Assembly (NCBI GenBank): GCA_000302695.1
Contig: AMFN01000001.1
Span: forward strand, 124,001-188,000
Reading direction: 5' to 3'
From: Enterobacteriaceae bacterium LSJC7
GTDB lineage: Bacteria; Pseudomonadota; Gammaproteobacteria; Enterobacterales; Enterobacteriaceae
Length of the DNA: 64,000 nt
The notes below the pieces were generated by a model. The model was given only the letters and a program-made list of their open reading frames with translations, ran no database searches and was not told the origin of the DNA. Shown here one piece after another: positions 62,519-64,000 of the stretch. The position numbers were made by a program, and so were the translations under genes. The stretch's first letter is position 1. Each line of letters begins with the position of its first letter.

Positions 62519-62977
62519 ATGCGGAAAAAATTACCGCGCCTTGCTCTTATTCTTATTGTTACCTTCTGCTCCACAGGCTGTGCTGAAATGCTTTACGGCG
62601 TTATCTGCGCAGGCGGCATCCTGTTCTCTTCTGATACCCACAAAACGGCGCTGATCTGGCCGGATGCGCGCGTGGGTGAGCCTTACCAGGCCACGCTGCA
62701 CGTGGGTGAGTTGCTGCAACCCGAGTTTAGCGATAGCGAGCGTTTGCCTGACGGACTGACGCTGTCGTGGTGGTATAAAGGCGAAGACGTCAACGCGGGG
62801 CCGTCGCCGCTGGTCGATTACACCCGAACGACCAGAGATTTTGCCGATATCTATCTGCGACTGGAAGGTACGCCAACAAAAGCCGGAAAGTACCGTTTCT
62901 CCGTCATCTCCCATTACATGCCCTCTATGTGCGGCACCGGCAGCGCCGTCCACCCGCTGCGCCTTCGCGTTCAATAG
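62519..62977 (+). CDS. Putative lipoprotein with an Ig-like (He_PIG) pattern
   Basis: 152 residues. Type II signal peptide with lipidated Cys near 21 (LALILIVTFCSTGC). The mature part has the He_PIG-type pattern LPDGLTL ... LRLEGTPTKAGKYRFSV, typical of putative Ig domains in secreted proteins. Three further Cys (VICAGG, SMCGTG). I know no named homologue at this position in E. coli K-12, where hemH follows adk directly. Weak ribosome site (AGGGATG). Location between two core genes suggests a lineage-specific envelope protein. Confidence 0.75.
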   Translation: MRKKLPRLALILIVTFCSTGCAEMLYGVICAGGILFSSDTHKTALIWPDARVGEPYQATLHVGELLQPEFSDSERLPDGLTLSWWYKGEDVNAGPSPLVDYTRTTRDFADIYLRLEGTPTKAGKYRFSVISHYMPSMCGTGSAVHPLRLRVQ

Positions 62978-63071
62978 TGTTCACGCGCTACCTGTCGCTG
63001 CAATTGGTCCCTTGTGGCGGCTTTTCGGCTACAATCTTTAACCCGTAACGCAGTCAATAAGGAGTGGAACG

Positions 63072-64000
63072 TTGCGTCAGGAAAAAATGGGCGTGCTGTT
63101 GGCAAACCTTGGCACGCCGCAAGCACCCACCCCCGCGGCAGTGAAACGCTATCTGCGCCAGTTCCTCAGTGACAGACGCGTGGTTGATGCGCCGCGCCTG
63201 AAGTGGTGGCTTATTCTGCGCGCTATCGTGCTGCCGCTGCGCTCCCCGCGTGTGGCAAAACTCTATCAATCGGTGTGGACCGACGGTGGCTCGCCGCTAA
63301 TGGTCTACAGCCGTAGCCAGCAGCAAAAACTCCAGGCGCTGCTCCCGGACACGCCGGTCGCCCTTGGCATGAGCTACGGTGTGCCATCCATACAAAGCGC
63401 GGTGGACGAGTTGCTAAGTCAGGGCGTGAATCACATTGTGGTGCTGTCGTTGTACCCGCAATATTCCTGCTCCACCGTGGCGGCAGTGTGGGACGAACTG
63501 GCGCGCGTGCTGGCAAAAACCCGTAACGTGCCTGCCGTCTCTTTTATTCGTGATTACGCGCAGAACCCGGACTACATTGCCGCACTGGCCGATTCAGCGC
63601 GCCGCTCCTTTGCTGAACACGGGGAGCCGGATCTGCTGCTGCTCTCTTATCACGGCATCCCGCAGCGCTACGCCGATGAGGGTGATGATTATCCGCAACG
63701 CTGTCGCGATACCACCCGCTCGCTGGTCAGCGCGCTTGGCCTGCCGCCTGAAAAGGTGATGATGACCTTCCAGTCGCGCTTTGGCAAAGAGCCGTGGCTG
63801 ACGCCTTACACTGACGAGACGATGAAAATGCTCGGTGAGCAGGGCGTGAAGCATATTCAGGTGATGTGCCCGGGCTTTGCAGCGGACTGCCTGGAGACGC
63901 TTGAAGAAATCGCCATGCAGAACCGTGAAATCTTCCAGCACGCCGGTGGCGGAAAATATGAATATATTCCAGCGCTTAATGACCAGGACGACCACATTGC
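63072..64000 (+). CDS. hemH: Ferrochelatase HemH (3' end beyond the window)
   Basis: About 309 of roughly 320 residues are visible, matching E. coli HemH. The frame opens with TTG (63072) with GGAG seven bases upstream, giving [16 protein letters not shown]; the next ATG is five codons on and would shorten the conserved N-terminus. The signature [20 protein letters not shown] contains the catalytic His, and [16 protein letters not shown] is present. It inserts ferrous iron into protoporphyrin IX, the last step of heme synthesis. Confidence 0.95.
   Translation, partial: MRQEKMGVLLANLGTPQAPTPAAVKRYLRQFLSDRRVVDAPRLKWWLILRAIVLPLRSPRVAKLYQSVWTDGGSPLMVYSRSQQQKLQALLPDTPVALGMSYGVPSIQSAVDELLSQGVNHIVVLSLYPQYSCSTVAAVWDELARVLAKTRNVPAVSFIRDYAQNPDYIAALADSARRSFAEHGEPDLLLLSYHGIPQRYADEGDDYPQRCRDTTRSLVSALGLPPEKVMMTFQSRFGKEPWLTPYTDETMKMLGEQGVKHIQVMCPGFAADCLETLEEIAMQNREIFQHAGGGKYEYIPALNDQDDHI

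Overview
The window is a chromosomal segment of an Enterobacteriaceae bacterium. The backbone yajR, cyoEDCBA, ampG, yajG, bolA, tig, clpP, clpX, lon, hupB, ppiD, ybaV, fadM ... queC, ybaE, cof ... decR, mdlAB, glnK, amtB, tesB, ybaY, ybaZ, ffs ... ylaC, maa, hha, tomB, acrBA, acrR, mscK, ybaM, priC, ybaN, apt, dnaX, ybaB, recR, htpG, adk, hemH follows the Escherichia coli order, and most proteins have the E. coli length. It is not E. coli: cdsH sits beside decR as in Salmonella, and ybaA and ylaB are missing. Genus is not decided by the sequence; an Enterobacter/Cronobacter/Franconibacter-like relative is a guess.

Layout. 1-8.0 kb: respiratory oxidase operon cyoABCDE and the ampG-yajG pair, all on the minus strand. 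8.2-18.7 kb: bolA and the protein quality-control block (trigger factor, ClpP, ClpX, Lon, HU-beta, PpiD), with sigma-32-type promoters at clpP and lon, then ybaV and fadM. 18.7-24.4 kb: an accessory insert between fadM and queC, with a colicin-V-type exporter pair (CvaA-like adaptor, CvaB-like C39 peptidase ABC transporter) and, facing it on the minus strand, two small double-glycine-leader peptides rich in glycine. 24.4-37.2 kb: queC, ybaE, cof, the cysteine desulfhydrase/regulator pair cdsH-decR, mdlAB, the nitrogen-controlled glnK-amtB pair with a sigma-54 promoter, tesB, ybaY, ybaZ and the 4.5S RNA gene ffs. 37.2-43.4 kb: a second variable stretch with an AT-rich two-gene cassette of unknown function, a SmvR/SmvA-like repressor and efflux pump, a small membrane protein, a flavin-reductase-like protein and an acetyltransferase. 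43.4-64 kb: core genes again, including acrAB-acrR with the AcrR operator, mscK, the dnaX-ybaB-recR group with a programmed frameshift signal, htpG with a sigma-32 promoter, adk and hemH (cut by the window end).

The most interesting region is the 18.9-24.0 kb insert. It reads as an undescribed class II microcin or two-peptide bacteriocin system: complete export machinery with the catalytic Cys32/His105/Asp121 triad, two candidate substrates sharing the leader core IRELNxxEIxxVAGGG, their own ribosome binding sites and 3' hairpins, a pentanucleotide repeat array upstream, and no recognisable immunity gene. The product, partner TolC and activity are inferred, not shown.
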